From: Gemmatimonadaceae bacterium
GTDB lineage: Bacteria > Gemmatimonadota > Gemmatimonadetes > Gemmatimonadales > Gemmatimonadaceae
Direction of reading: 5' to 3'
DNA length: 64,000 nt
Assembly (NCBI GenBank): GCA_025928335.1
Contig: JAICJQ010000003.1
Coordinates: 16,970-80,969 of the forward strand
The notes beneath the pieces are model-generated. The model ran no database searches, had not been told where the DNA came from, and was given only the letters and a program-made list of their open reading frames with translations. The position numbers and the translations under genes are program-made. Below are positions 9,297 to 17,900 of the stretch, piece after piece (positions within the stretch are counted from its first letter, which is position 1; the number at the start of each line of letters is the position of its first letter).

Positions 9297-10049
9297 CTAG
9301 GGCTTCTTTCCGGGCGGGGTCGTTGGCTTGTGCGGGTTCGGGCTCGCGCCGCGGCCGCCGTTCGCTGGAACACCAGCTGGCGGACCGCCACCGGGCGAGC
9401 CATTGCCGGCGGACCCGCCCGCACTGGCTGGCCGTTTGGTCTCCGCAAGCGCTCGTCCCGTTTCCGCCGGCTTGTTCGCTTGCCCAGCCGCCGTTGGGCT
9501 CAGGCCGGCCAGCTGTTCAAGGTCATTGTCCGACGCGCGGGCCTCCAACCGATCCCGAACACGCTTCAGTGCGTCCGTTGACGGTAGACCGCGATCGATC
9601 AGACTGCCGATCACGTAAAGCGGTACGGCGAGTGACCGACCGGAGGGCGTCAACTTCGCCAAATCACTGATTTTGTTTCCGTCAACACCCCTTCGGATCG
9701 CCTCCGCCGCGGCATCGATTTCATCCCCAGTCGGCTTCTTCGAGCGCGCGCCCTCGAGAACATCTCGGCCCTTCGCCATCCGGTCCGCCTGATCATCGAT
9801 CGCCTTCTCGATGTCCTTCGGCGCAATGCCGCGGGCTGCGAACTTGAGCGCACGATTCTCAAGTGCGCTCGCCGGCAGGTCGTGTGACCTTGCTGCCGCT
9901 ATGGTGGCCAGAACATGCTCCGCAACGGCGGCCGGAAGCACTTCCTTCAGCCGAGCTGACGGATCGTTGCCTTGCGACTGTGCGACGGCTAGCTGCGATG
10001 TGCTCGCGGCCATCAATGCTATCACGGTGAACTTGTAACGCCGTTTCAT
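9297..10049 (-). CDS. Exported protein of unknown function with Pro/Gly-rich tail
   Basis: A 250-residue protein with a signal peptide (MKRRYKFTVIALMAAS, cleavage likely after AVAQ). The mature part is mainly helical and charged, with repeated segments of the form DIEKAIDDQADRM and DEIDAAAEAIRRGVDGNKIS. It ends in about 50 residues rich in Gly, Pro and Ala. No enzyme motif is visible. It is the last gene on the strand of the sigma/glycogen-binding-domain operon, 112 bp downstream of the previous stop, and is followed by a terminator, so co-transcription is plausible. I do not recognise the family. Confidence 0.75.
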   Translation of the reverse strand: MKRRYKFTVIALMAASTSQLAVAQSQGNDPSARLKEVLPAAVAEHVLATIAAARSHDLPASALENRALKFAARGIAPKDIEKAIDDQADRMAKGRDVLEGARSKKPTGDEIDAAAEAIRRGVDGNKISDLAKLTPSGRSLAVPLYVIGSLIDRGLPSTDALKRVRDRLEARASDNDLEQLAGLSPTAAGQANKPAETGRALAETKRPASAGGSAGNGSPGGGPPAGVPANGGRGASPNPHKPTTPPGKKP

Positions 10050-10160
10050 AATCGAACCCCTTTCCTCGCAAATCCATCGAGGACCCTGGCTGAAACCGCG
10101 CGGCGACCTCTACTTGTTGGACTGCGACGAGTCCATGGAAAGTCACGACCTTCTAAGTCG

Positions 10161-11318
10161 TTATGGCGCTTTGTGTTCGATTACGAGCAGGCCGGCAACC
10201 CCCCCGAACTCATCGGTGATCGGCGGAAGCCCCGGCGGGACCATCCAACGTTCGCCGTTGACCCGAACGTTGATCTGATGTGTTCCGGAAGGAATGGGCA
10301 GCGAGACCACCCACCTTCCACCGCTGGCGCGGGAAAGTGGAACAGGACGCCAGCTCGTAAAGTCACCGCTCACCTCAACCGAACGGGCGTCGGGCGCATG
10401 GACCTCTAGCTGCACTTGCCCACCGTCGGTCGGCAGTGTGCGGAAGCTGAGTGAAGCCTCTCTGTTGGCGCCGTTCGCTGGAGCCGCGCCACTCGCGTCT
10501 GCCGATCGACTAGACTCGACCGCCGGCGGAGACGAACGAATTCGAAGGCTCAGCGTCACGAAACGTCCACCCGGGAAACCTTGGGTCAGGTCGATCGGAT
10601 AAGTCCCACCACTCAATACGACGCCGACGTTCGGCGCCACCCACGCTGTTGTCGCCACGCTTCCCCACCGTCGCCCCGAACCGCCCACCACCGCGCCGGT
10701 CGCACCGGCGCGAAACCCAATCTCCCCGCCGAGTTCCACAACGGATCTAGACCAGTGCATCGACAGTTGTGAATCGGTGTATCGGACGGTGTCGGCAACC
10801 GACGTCGGCGTCGTCGATGCGACGAGCGTTACATTGTCGGCCTTGAACCAGCCGGCGAGCTCGGCGTTGAGCACGTTTCGCCAGGTCTGCCCGTCCCACG
10901 TCCGGCCCATGCCGCCGCCGAGCCAGGCGCCGCTATGATCGGCCATCAAATGCCCGCGAAAACCGCCGAGTGCTTGTCCTGTCCGGGTGCCATCCTGGTG
11001 AGCGCTCGCGCCCGCCGTTCCTTCGAGCTCCGCGACGAATAGTCCGGCCGCATGCGAAAAGACGGACGCGTTCATCGCGCCTTGGGAGCTCAGACCACTC
11101 GCGAAGCGTGAAACAGTTGCCGCACCACCGAGCGTCGCTCGTGGCCATTCGATGGCGAGGGCGGGGCTAACCGAGCCGCCATTCGCGGTGAGACTGTCCG
11201 CGTAACGCATCGCGGCGCCGCCGATGTCCACGCTCGAGCTGATGCGTTGTGCCCAGGCTGCCGGCGCCAGGGCGACGCTGAGAAGGGTTTGGCGCGCGAC
11301 GGCGCCCCACCGAATCAC
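10161..11318 (-). CDS. Exported beta-rich protein with C-terminal glycogen-binding-like (isoamylase early set/CBM48) domain
   Basis: The GTG at 11318 is chosen over the longer tracked start. It overlaps the preceding stop as GTGA and yields a normal signal peptide ending in PAAWAQ. Residues ~25-290 are rich in alternating polar/hydrophobic stretches with many Gly, Ser and Thr residues, compatible with a beta-barrel or beta-propeller-like surface protein. The last ~75 residues form an Ig-like carbohydrate-binding module of the AMPK/isoamylase early set type (VEVSGDFTSWRPVPLS, then INVRVNGERWMVPPG). The same module ends the neighbouring gene product, so the two are domain paralogues. Ligand and function are unknown; binding of a glucan is an inference from the fold. 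Confidence 0.8.
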   Translation of the reverse strand: MIRWGAVARQTLLSVALAPAAWAQRISSSVDIGGAAMRYADSLTANGGSVSPALAIEWPRATLGGAATVSRFASGLSSQGAMNASVFSHAAGLFVAELEGTAGASAHQDGTRTGQALGGFRGHLMADHSGAWLGGGMGRTWDGQTWRNVLNAELAGWFKADNVTLVASTTPTSVADTVRYTDSQLSMHWSRSVVELGGEIGFRAGATGAVVGGSGRRWGSVATTAWVAPNVGVVLSGGTYPIDLTQGFPGGRFVTLSLRIRSSPPAVESSRSADASGAAPANGANREASLSFRTLPTDGGQVQLEVHAPDARSVEVSGDFTSWRPVPLSRASGGRWVVSLPIPSGTHQINVRVNGERWMVPPGLPPITDEFGGVAGLLVIEHKAP

Positions 11319-11902
11319 GACGCGCCGATGCTCGCCGGCGCGACCAGAAGCACGGAGCTCTCCGTGCCGAATTCGTCGGAGGCCGCGATCGACGCGGGAT
11401 CGACGACCCAACGCTTGCCGTCCACAATGAACGCGTACTCGTGGCGCCCCGGTGAAAGCGGCAGCGACACGGACCATACCCCCGGCTTCGACGCGATGTT
11501 GAGTGGCGTCTCATCGCGGCTCCACCCGTTGAAATCTCCGACGACGGAAACGCTGCGCGCCGTGGAATCCACCAACACGAAGCGCACGAATTCCACCGTA
11601 TCACGCGTCGCGCTGAGGGTCGGCTGCCCGCGTCGCGCGACCACGAGGGTCGATGCTGCCGCGGCGAGCGCGATGCCCGCAGCCATGGCGAGCGCCGTGA
11701 GCGGGGATGCAACGAAAACGCGTCCGGTCATCCACCAATTTCGCCGCGCTGACGTTGCCTGTCGGCGCGCGATTTCGGCCCGCGCCTGCGCCATCAGCCT
11801 TGCCTCGAAATTCGGCGCAAGCACCTCCGGCGAGCGCATCGCCGCAATGACACGTTCGTCGAGTCCCGTGTCCCGGTTCTCGTCGTCTCGTCTCTCACTC
11901 AT
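11315..11902 (-). CDS. Membrane-anchored putative anti-sigma partner with glycogen-binding-like domain
   Basis: A 195-residue protein with a charged cytoplasmic N-terminus (residues 1-60), one transmembrane helix at about 66-89, and an extracytoplasmic Ig-like AMPK/isoamylase early set module (VVGDFNGWSRDETPLN, then YAFIVDGKRWVVDP). It starts 8 bp inside the end of the ECF sigma gene, exactly where an anti-sigma factor is expected, but the N-terminus has no zinc-finger Cys/His motif. By position and topology it may hold the sigma factor at the membrane and respond to a ligand of its outer domain. That role is an inference. It is followed by a second protein with the same module. Confidence 0.85.
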   Translation of the reverse strand: MSERRDDENRDTGLDERVIAAMRSPEVLAPNFEARLMAQARAEIARRQATSARRNWWMTGRVFVASPLTALAMAAGIALAAAASTLVVARRGQPTLSATRDTVEFVRFVLVDSTARSVSVVGDFNGWSRDETPLNIASKPGVWSVSLPLSPGRHEYAFIVDGKRWVVDPASIAASDEFGTESSVLLVAPASIGAS

Positions 11903-12434
11903 GGTAGACTCCCTCGAGCAATTCGCGCAGCCGCTCGCACGCCCGGCTCACTCTCATCTTGAGCGCCGAAACACCGACGCCGGTGATTTCCGCTATCTGG
12001 TCGTAGCTCAGCTCTTCGACGTGCTTTAGCACGAAGGCCTCGCGCTGATCCGCCGGCAGGCACTCCAATGCCCTCCGTATCTCATCCCGCAACGCCACGT
12101 CCGGCTCGGCCACCTGAAGCGCCGCCAACGTCTCACTGGGGTCATCAACGAATCGATTGTCGCGTAGCGCACGACGGGTCGTGAACGTTCTGCATTCGTT
12201 GACGACGATCTGGTACAGCCACGCACCAAAACGATCGGGGTTCTTGCACGAACCGATGTTCCGAAATGCGCGCATCCAAACGCTCTGCATCACGTCGTCC
12301 GCGTCGAGCGTGCTGCCCGTCATGCGCACGGCGAATCGCGTGTAGGCATCGCGATAGCGCGCGACCAACGCCCCGAACGCGGCGACATCACCTGCGCGGA
12401 CCCCGCTGACGAGCTCTCGATCCGGTTGACTCAT
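11895..12434 (-). CDS. ECF-family RNA polymerase sigma factor
   Basis: The ATG at 12434 is preferred because the 51 residues of the tracked extension overlap a palindromic regulatory region and lack sigma similarity. The 179-residue protein has region 2 (LDADDVMQSVWMRAFRNIG) and region 4 with a helix-turn-helix (LSYDQIAEITGVGVSALKMR). Its end overlaps the membrane glycogen-binding-domain gene by 8 bp, so sigma and partner should be made together. It heads an apparent operon of three or four genes and is divergent from an MFS transporter. A TATAGT box about 9 nt before the ATG could be a -10 element. Confidence 0.92.
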   Translation of the reverse strand: MSQPDRELVSGVRAGDVAAFGALVARYRDAYTRFAVRMTGSTLDADDVMQSVWMRAFRNIGSCKNPDRFGAWLYQIVVNECRTFTTRRALRDNRFVDDPSETLAALQVAEPDVALRDEIRRALECLPADQREAFVLKHVEELSYDQIAEITGVGVSALKMRVSRACERLRELLEGVYHE

Positions 12435-12472
12435 GACCCTCACACTATACCGACTGCTGACGTCGCCTGGCC

Positions 12473-12498
12473 GGTCACAGGGTGTGACCTGAATCACA
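12473..12498. promoter_or_regulatory. CRP/FNR-like palindrome overlapping a second inverted repeat, divergent promoter region
   Basis: Bases 12483-12498 read TGTGA-CCTGAA-TCACA, a perfect match to the TGTGA-N6-TCACA consensus known for CRP/FNR-family regulators. The dyad extends one more base on each side. A second perfect dyad, GGTCACA-GGG-TGTGACC (12473-12489), shares the central half-site, giving three alternating half-sites in 26 bp. The element lies 39-64 bp upstream of the ECF sigma ATG and 80 bp or more upstream of the MFS ATG, so it could control either gene. Regulator identity is inferred from the motif only; no crp/fnr gene is in the window. Confidence 0.6.
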
Positions 12499-12577
12499 CT
12501 CGGCGAATCCGAACCGCGTGGATTTGCGCTCGCGCGGTTGGACTGGTACCCTCGTGCGACTCTCGCGCCACGACGGA

Positions 12578-13891
12578 ATGTCCTCACTCGCCGAACGCAC
12601 GCCCCCCGCGAACAGATACGATCCTGCGGCCTCGCAAGATGATTCGCGGCCCTGGTACCGACAACTTACATCAGTGCAACGCCGCGTACTCCTCGCGGCA
12701 ATGCTCGGGTGGATGTTCGACTCGATGGACTTCCTTATCTATGTCCTCGCCATCGGTCGGCTCAAGAGCTATTTCGGGTTCGGCGACGCGACAGCCGGCC
12801 TTCTCGGCACGCTCACCCTGCTGAGCGCGGCGGCGGGCGGTCTCTCGTTCGGAGTCATCGCCGACAAGATCGGCCGGGTGCGCGCGCTCAACTTCACGAT
12901 TCTCATCTTTTCAATCTGCTCGCTCGGCGCGGCGACGGCGCAGAGTGTCGTACAGCTCGCCATTTGGCGCACGCTGCTCGGCATCGGGATGGGCGGCGAG
13001 TGGGCATCCGGCGCGGTCCTGGTCGCCGAGACGGTGCCGGCTCGACTTCGCAACAAGGCGACGAGTGCCATGCAGTCCACGTGGGCGATCGGCGCGATCC
13101 TCGCCGCGGTGCTCGCCGGTCTCGTGCTCGACGTGCTTCCGTTCGGCGAAAATGGCTGGCGCGTTCTGTTCGCGATCGGCGCATTGCCCGCCCTGCTCAC
13201 GCTCTGGATGCGCCGGAGCATCGAGGAGCCGGAGATGTGGAAGCAAACGCGCGCCTCGGCCACCCCGAAGTCGAATCCGTACGCCGTGTTGTTCGGCCCG
13301 GAGCTGCGCAAGCGAACGCTGCTCGCGTGTCTGCTCGCGTCGTTGCTGCAGTTCGCCTACTGGGGCCTCTTCTTCTGGCTCCCGAATTTGCTCGCCACGC
13401 CGATTGACAAGGGCGGCGCCGGAATGAGTGTCGTCAAATCCACCGGCTGGCTCATTCCGATCCAGGCGGGCGCGTTCATCGGCTACCTGTCATTCGGACC
13501 ACTCGCCGATCGCTTGGGTCGCCGGCGCGTCTTCGCCGGATTCCTCGTTCTGGCGGCGATTCTCGTCCCGATTTACGGACGCGTCGTCCATAGCCCGACG
13601 ACACTTCTGCTGCTCAGCCCCGTTTTGGGCTGTGTCGGACACGCGTATTGGAGCATGCTCGCGCCATTCTTCTCCGAGCTCTTTCCCACCAATGCGCGAG
13701 CCAGTGGGCAAGGGCTTGGCTACAACTCCGGCCGGTTGATGGGCGCGCTCGCGCCGTACGTCATCGGCGTGCTCGCGACGCTTCCGTCGGTCGGCATCGC
13801 ATCGGCGTTGGGCGTGACGTCGGCGTTTTATCTCGGGGCGGCGGCGCTCATTTTCGCTTTCCCCGATCGAAGCCGCGCGCCGCTCGATTAG
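12578..13891 (+). CDS. MFS transporter (sugar/organic acid:proton symporter type)
   Basis: A 437-residue inner-membrane protein with about 12 helices. It carries the Major Facilitator loop signatures GVIADKIGRVRALN between TM2 and TM3 and the related DRLGRRRVF between TM8 and TM9. The LGIGMGGEWASGAVLVAETVP stretch is typical of MFS carriers of sugars, lactate and aromatic acids (NanT, JEN1 and MhpT relatives). The ATG at 12578 is favoured over the tracked GTG at 12518. Substrate cannot be fixed from sequence. The gene is single, divergent from the ECF sigma gene, and its stop overlaps the convergent acidic-protein gene by 4 bp. Confidence 0.9.
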   Translation: MSSLAERTPPANRYDPAASQDDSRPWYRQLTSVQRRVLLAAMLGWMFDSMDFLIYVLAIGRLKSYFGFGDATAGLLGTLTLLSAAAGGLSFGVIADKIGRVRALNFTILIFSICSLGAATAQSVVQLAIWRTLLGIGMGGEWASGAVLVAETVPARLRNKATSAMQSTWAIGAILAAVLAGLVLDVLPFGENGWRVLFAIGALPALLTLWMRRSIEEPEMWKQTRASATPKSNPYAVLFGPELRKRTLLACLLASLLQFAYWGLFFWLPNLLATPIDKGGAGMSVVKSTGWLIPIQAGAFIGYLSFGPLADRLGRRRVFAGFLVLAAILVPIYGRVVHSPTTLLLLSPVLGCVGHAYWSMLAPFFSELFPTNARASGQGLGYNSGRLMGALAPYVIGVLATLPSVGIASALGVTSAFYLGAAALIFAFPDRSRAPLD

Positions 13892-14307
13892 TCGGGAATC
13901 GCCGCGCCTTCGGCGAGCATCAGCTGGATTTGATAGCGCGAGAACTCCTCGCCGAACCGATCGTCGTCGGAGTCGTCGAAAACTTCTGCCTCCCTGGCGG
14001 ACATCCATTCCCGAATGAGCGCTGCGTCGTGCTCGACCGACGCCTCGAGCTCCTCATCCAGGGGTTCGCCGAAATCCGCGTCATCATCGAGGATGTCGGC
14101 GTCCAGATCGTAGACGGTCAGCCATTCGGTTGGAATGACGTTGCCGCCCGCGTCGCGCAGCTGAAGCGAGTGATCGGTCGTCGGGACAAATTCTTCGGTC
14201 CCGGGAGTCGGAATGAAGTTTCCGGAGCGGTAGCGGGCGTCCACCCGCTCACTGGCGAGATCGGTTTCGCCGATCAATCGATCGCCCTGCCACACCGTGT
14301 ATGACAC
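13888..14307 (-). CDS. Small acidic protein of unknown function
   Basis: A 139-residue, strongly acidic cytoplasmic protein (runs such as LDADILDDDADF and VFDDSDDDRFGEE) starting at GTG. The N-terminus (VWQGDRLIGETDLA) is beta-like, the rest probably helical. No signal peptide, membrane segment or catalytic motif is seen, and I do not recognise the family. Its GGAGG ribosome binding site lies inside the 3' arm of a perfect hairpin just upstream, so translation could be structurally controlled. It ends 4 bp inside the convergent MFS gene. Confidence 0.7.
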   Translation of the reverse strand: MSYTVWQGDRLIGETDLASERVDARYRSGNFIPTPGTEEFVPTTDHSLQLRDAGGNVIPTEWLTVYDLDADILDDDADFGEPLDEELEASVEHDAALIREWMSAREAEVFDDSDDDRFGEEFSRYQIQLMLAEGAAIPD

Positions 14308-14312
14308 GCAAA

Positions 14313-14337
14313 GGCCTCCGCCATGAATGCGGAGGCC
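14313..14337 (-). terminator. Perfect stem-loop: ridA-family terminator and/or SD-sequestering hairpin
   Basis: GGCCTCCGC and GCGGAGGCC pair perfectly (9 bp, 7-nt loop). On the minus strand it follows the RidA-family stop by about 65 nt and leads into TTTGC, so it may end that transcript. The 3' arm also contains the GGAGG ribosome binding site of the next gene, whose GTG lies 5 nt further on. Confidence 0.55.
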
Positions 14338-14401
14338 AACGTACGATGTCAGCGAAAAGGAGCGTCGTCGTTCGATTGCACGCGGGACGGAAACCGCGCG
14401 A

Positions 14402-14836
14402 TCACTTCGCGGCGGCGATGCACTCGATCTCCACCTTCGCCGCGCTGCTGACGAGTGCCGCGACGACGACGGTGGAACGAGCCGGCGGCTCTTTTGGAAA
14501 GAACTGGGTGTAGGCCGAGTTCATCCCCTGAAAGTCCTTCACATCGGTGAGGAACACGGTGCATTTGAGAACATTCGCCATGCTGCTCCCACCCGCTTCG
14601 ACGACCTTTTGCACGTTCTCCAACGCGCGTTTGGTTTGGCCCACAATCGAACTATCCGGGTCGGTGCGGGAGACACCGAGCTGACCCGATGTATAAATGA
14701 CATTACCGGCACGCGTGCCGGGCGAAAGTGTGGCGCTCACTTGCTGGCCTTGGCCTACGACAACCTGCTTCTGCGCGCCGGCAACTGACGGCGCGGCGAT
14801 GACAGCGGCGAGGAGCGACACGGTGGCGATGCGCAT
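14402..14836 (-). CDS. Exported RidA-family (YjgF/YER057c/UK114) protein
   Basis: The ATG at 14836 is chosen because a GAGG site precedes it and it opens a signal peptide (MRIATVSLLAAVIAAPSVAGAQ). The mature ~122 residues have the RidA trimer fold: SPGTRAGNVIYTSGQLG, a central helix (TKRALENVQKVVEAGG), KCTVFLTDVKDFQGMN, and the end AKVEIECIAA. Classical RidA hydrolyses reactive imine/enamine intermediates in the cytoplasm. The Arg of the family's active site appears replaced: the usual P-x-R-x-x region here reads EPPARSTVVVAAL, in which an Arg is present, so activity is possible. Export to the periplasm is unusual for RidA but known in related secreted paralogues. It is divergent from the kinase gene. 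Confidence 0.88.
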   Translation of the reverse strand: MRIATVSLLAAVIAAPSVAGAQKQVVVGQGQQVSATLSPGTRAGNVIYTSGQLGVSRTDPDSSIVGQTKRALENVQKVVEAGGSSMANVLKCTVFLTDVKDFQGMNSAYTQFFPKEPPARSTVVVAALVSSAAKVEIECIAAAK

Positions 14837-14978
14837 TGGAACCTCGAGTGGGAGTCGAAAATTGAGCAGGTGAGAATCTCGGTGCGTAATGGAAAAAGGG
14901 CTAGGGATTGAAGGCCTGCGGCGTCGCGCCGATCTCGGTCTCGCCAAACCCGGCGACCATGCTCAGTTTTCTCTGACA

Positions 14979-17900
14979 ATGACCGATCTGCGCGACGAGT
15001 TGCAGCGTACCCTCGGCGACACCTACACCCTCGAGCGCGAGCTCGGCGGCGGCGGCATGTCGCGCGTGTTCGTCGCCGAAGACAACGCTCTCGGACGCAA
15101 GGTCGTGGTGAAAGTGCTCTCGCCGGATCTTACCGCCGGCGTGAACGTCGACCGGTTCAAGCGCGAGATCCAGCTCGCCGCGCGCCTGCTCCAGGCGCAA
15201 ATCGTCCCCGTGCTTGCGGCCGGCGAGCTCGCTGGCGTGCCGTACTACACGATGCCGTTCGTCGAGGGCGAGTCGCTGCGGGCGAGACTCGCGCGAACGG
15301 GCGCGCTCCCGATTCCGGAGGTCGTCAGCATCCTGCGCGACGTCACTCGCGCGCTCGCCTACGCGCACGAGCGCGGTGTGGTTCACCGTGACATCAAGCC
15401 GGATAACGTGCTGCTCTCCGGCGGCACCGCTGTGGTGACGGATTTCGGCATCGCGAAAGCACTCACCGCGGCAAAGAACGACGCGCCGTCCGCGGACGTG
15501 TCGCTGACGCAGTTCGGCACGTCGGTCGGCACGCCCGCCTACATCTCGCCGGAGCAGGCTGCCGGTGATCCGAACGTCGATCATCGGGCCGACATCTACT
15601 CGCTCGGTTGCATGGCGTACGAGCTGCTGACCGGACAGCCGCCCTTCGCCGGTCGTTCGCCGCAGCGAACGTTGGCCGCGCATCTGACGGAGACCCCACG
15701 TCCAATCGAAGAGATCCGTCCCGATGTGCCGCCCGCCCTCGGCGCGCTCGTCATGCGCTGTCTCGAGAAGGAGCCCTCGGCGCGACCCCAATCGGCCGCT
15801 GAGATCGGAGCGTCTCTCGACGGCGTTCCGAGTGGCGCATCGAGCGCGGCGCAACTGACCGGCCCGGGCGCGACGACGCGCGCATTCCTGTGGTACGCCG
15901 TGGCACTCGCCGCGGTCGCGATCGTGGCCAAAGCGGCGGTGGTCGGAATCGGGGTGCCCGACTGGGTATTCACCGGTGCCGTCGGACTCATGGTGCTGGT
16001 GCTCGTGCTCGTCGTGGTGGCGGCATGGACGCATCGAACGACGCGACACGTCACGGGGCAGACGCCGGTGCGAACCCCCGCGTCCGCCGCGACGCAGAGC
16101 ACCATGACCACCGTCGCGTTGCGGGCGAATCGGTATCTCACATGGCGCCGGGTCTTCCGCGCGTCGGCGATCGCGGTCCTTTCGTTCGCCATCGCCGTCA
16201 TCGGCGTCATGGTGCTGCGTGGCTTCGGCGTCGGGCCGGCCGCGTCACTGCTCGCCGCTGGACGCCTTCATGGGCGCGAGCGACTACTCATCACTGACTT
16301 CGCCGCCGGCAAGGACTCGTCGCTCTCGCACGTCGTGACAGAAGCGGTGCGCACGAATCTCAGCCAGTCCAAGGCGGTCTCGATCATGCCGCCGACGGCC
16401 ATCGCCGCGGCGCTGCAGCGCATGCAGCGCCCGGCGTCAGGCCCGATCGACGTCGCGCTCGGCCGGGAGATCGCGCTCCGCGAAGGAGTGAAGGCGCTCG
16501 TCGGGGGAAGCGTCACCCCACTCGGGTCCGGCTACGTCGTCTCGATCCGTCTGATCTCGACGGATTCGGGCAACGACCTCGCGGCGTTTCAGAAAACTGT
16601 GAACGGGACGAGCGAGTTGCTCGACGCGATCGATCAGCTGACTCGCAAGCTTCGCGGCCGGATCGGCGAATCGTTGAAGTCGGTGCGCGAGGCGCCGGCG
16701 CTCGATCAAGTCACGACGAGCTCTCTCGAGGCGCTGCGATTGTACGCGGAAGCGTCGCGCGCATCGGATCTCGAGGGCGACTACGTGAAGACGGAAAAGC
16801 TCTTGCGCCAGGCCGTGGCGCGCGACACGACGTTCGCGATGGCCTACCGGAAACTCGGCGTCACGCTGAGTAATCTCGGACTGTCGCGCGCGTCGATCGA
16901 CAGCGCGCTGTCCCGCGCCTATCAATATCGCGATCGTCTGCCTGAGCGCGAACGTTACGTCACGATCGCGACGTACTTTCAAACCGGACCCGGCTTCGAC
17001 CGGCAGAAGGCGGCCGAGGCGTGGCAGCAGGCGCTTGGCATCGATAGCACCGAAGTCGCGGCGCTCGTCAACCTCGCCAACAATTACCGGAGCCGCCGAC
17101 AATTCGCCCGCGCCGAGTCGTTGTACGCGAGCGTGAACAACTCGGCTCGCGCTTCGCAGATCAGTTGGGGCAATTACGCCGGCACCTTGATGGCCGATGG
17201 CAAAGTTGCCGCCGCGGACTCGGCGTACGCGGAAGTGCGCCGCCGCTTTCCGAACGCGCAATCGGGCCAGGTGGCTCCCGGCGTGATGATGTACCAGCGC
17301 GGCCAGTTCGACTCGGTCGAAGCATTCTGGCGCGCGCGCAGCACGAGCTCCAACACGATCACGAAACTCAATGGCTTGGCCAACCTCGTGAGTACGACGA
17401 TGCTCCGCGGCCGGCTGCGCGAGGCACAACGGTTCGCGGTTGAGGCGCGCGCCGTCAACGAAGCGCGGGGCGTGCCGAAGAATCCGCTCGCCGACTCGAT
17501 CAATTCGGCGACTGTGCAACTCTGGTACTTCGACAATCGCGACGCCGCGGCCCGAGCGCTCGACGTCGCGCTCGCGCAAGCGCCGCTTCGCAACTTGCCG
17601 GTCGAGCAGCGGCCGTACTTCACGCTCGCCACACTGTATGCGATGGCCGGCCGCGTCGATCGGGCGAAGTCTCTCCTCGCGCAGGTCGAATCCGACATGC
17701 ACGGGACGTCGATGCTCAAGGTGGAAGAGCCGTCGCGTCATGCGGCGTTGGCCGAGATCGCGATCAGCGAGCACCGCCCGCTCGACGCCGTGCGGGAGAT
17801 CTGGAGGGCGGATTCCCTTCCCGACGGACCAGTCGGCGATTGCGTCCATTGCGTGGACCTGGACCTCGGCCGCGCCTTCGACCTCGCCAACAAACCGGAT

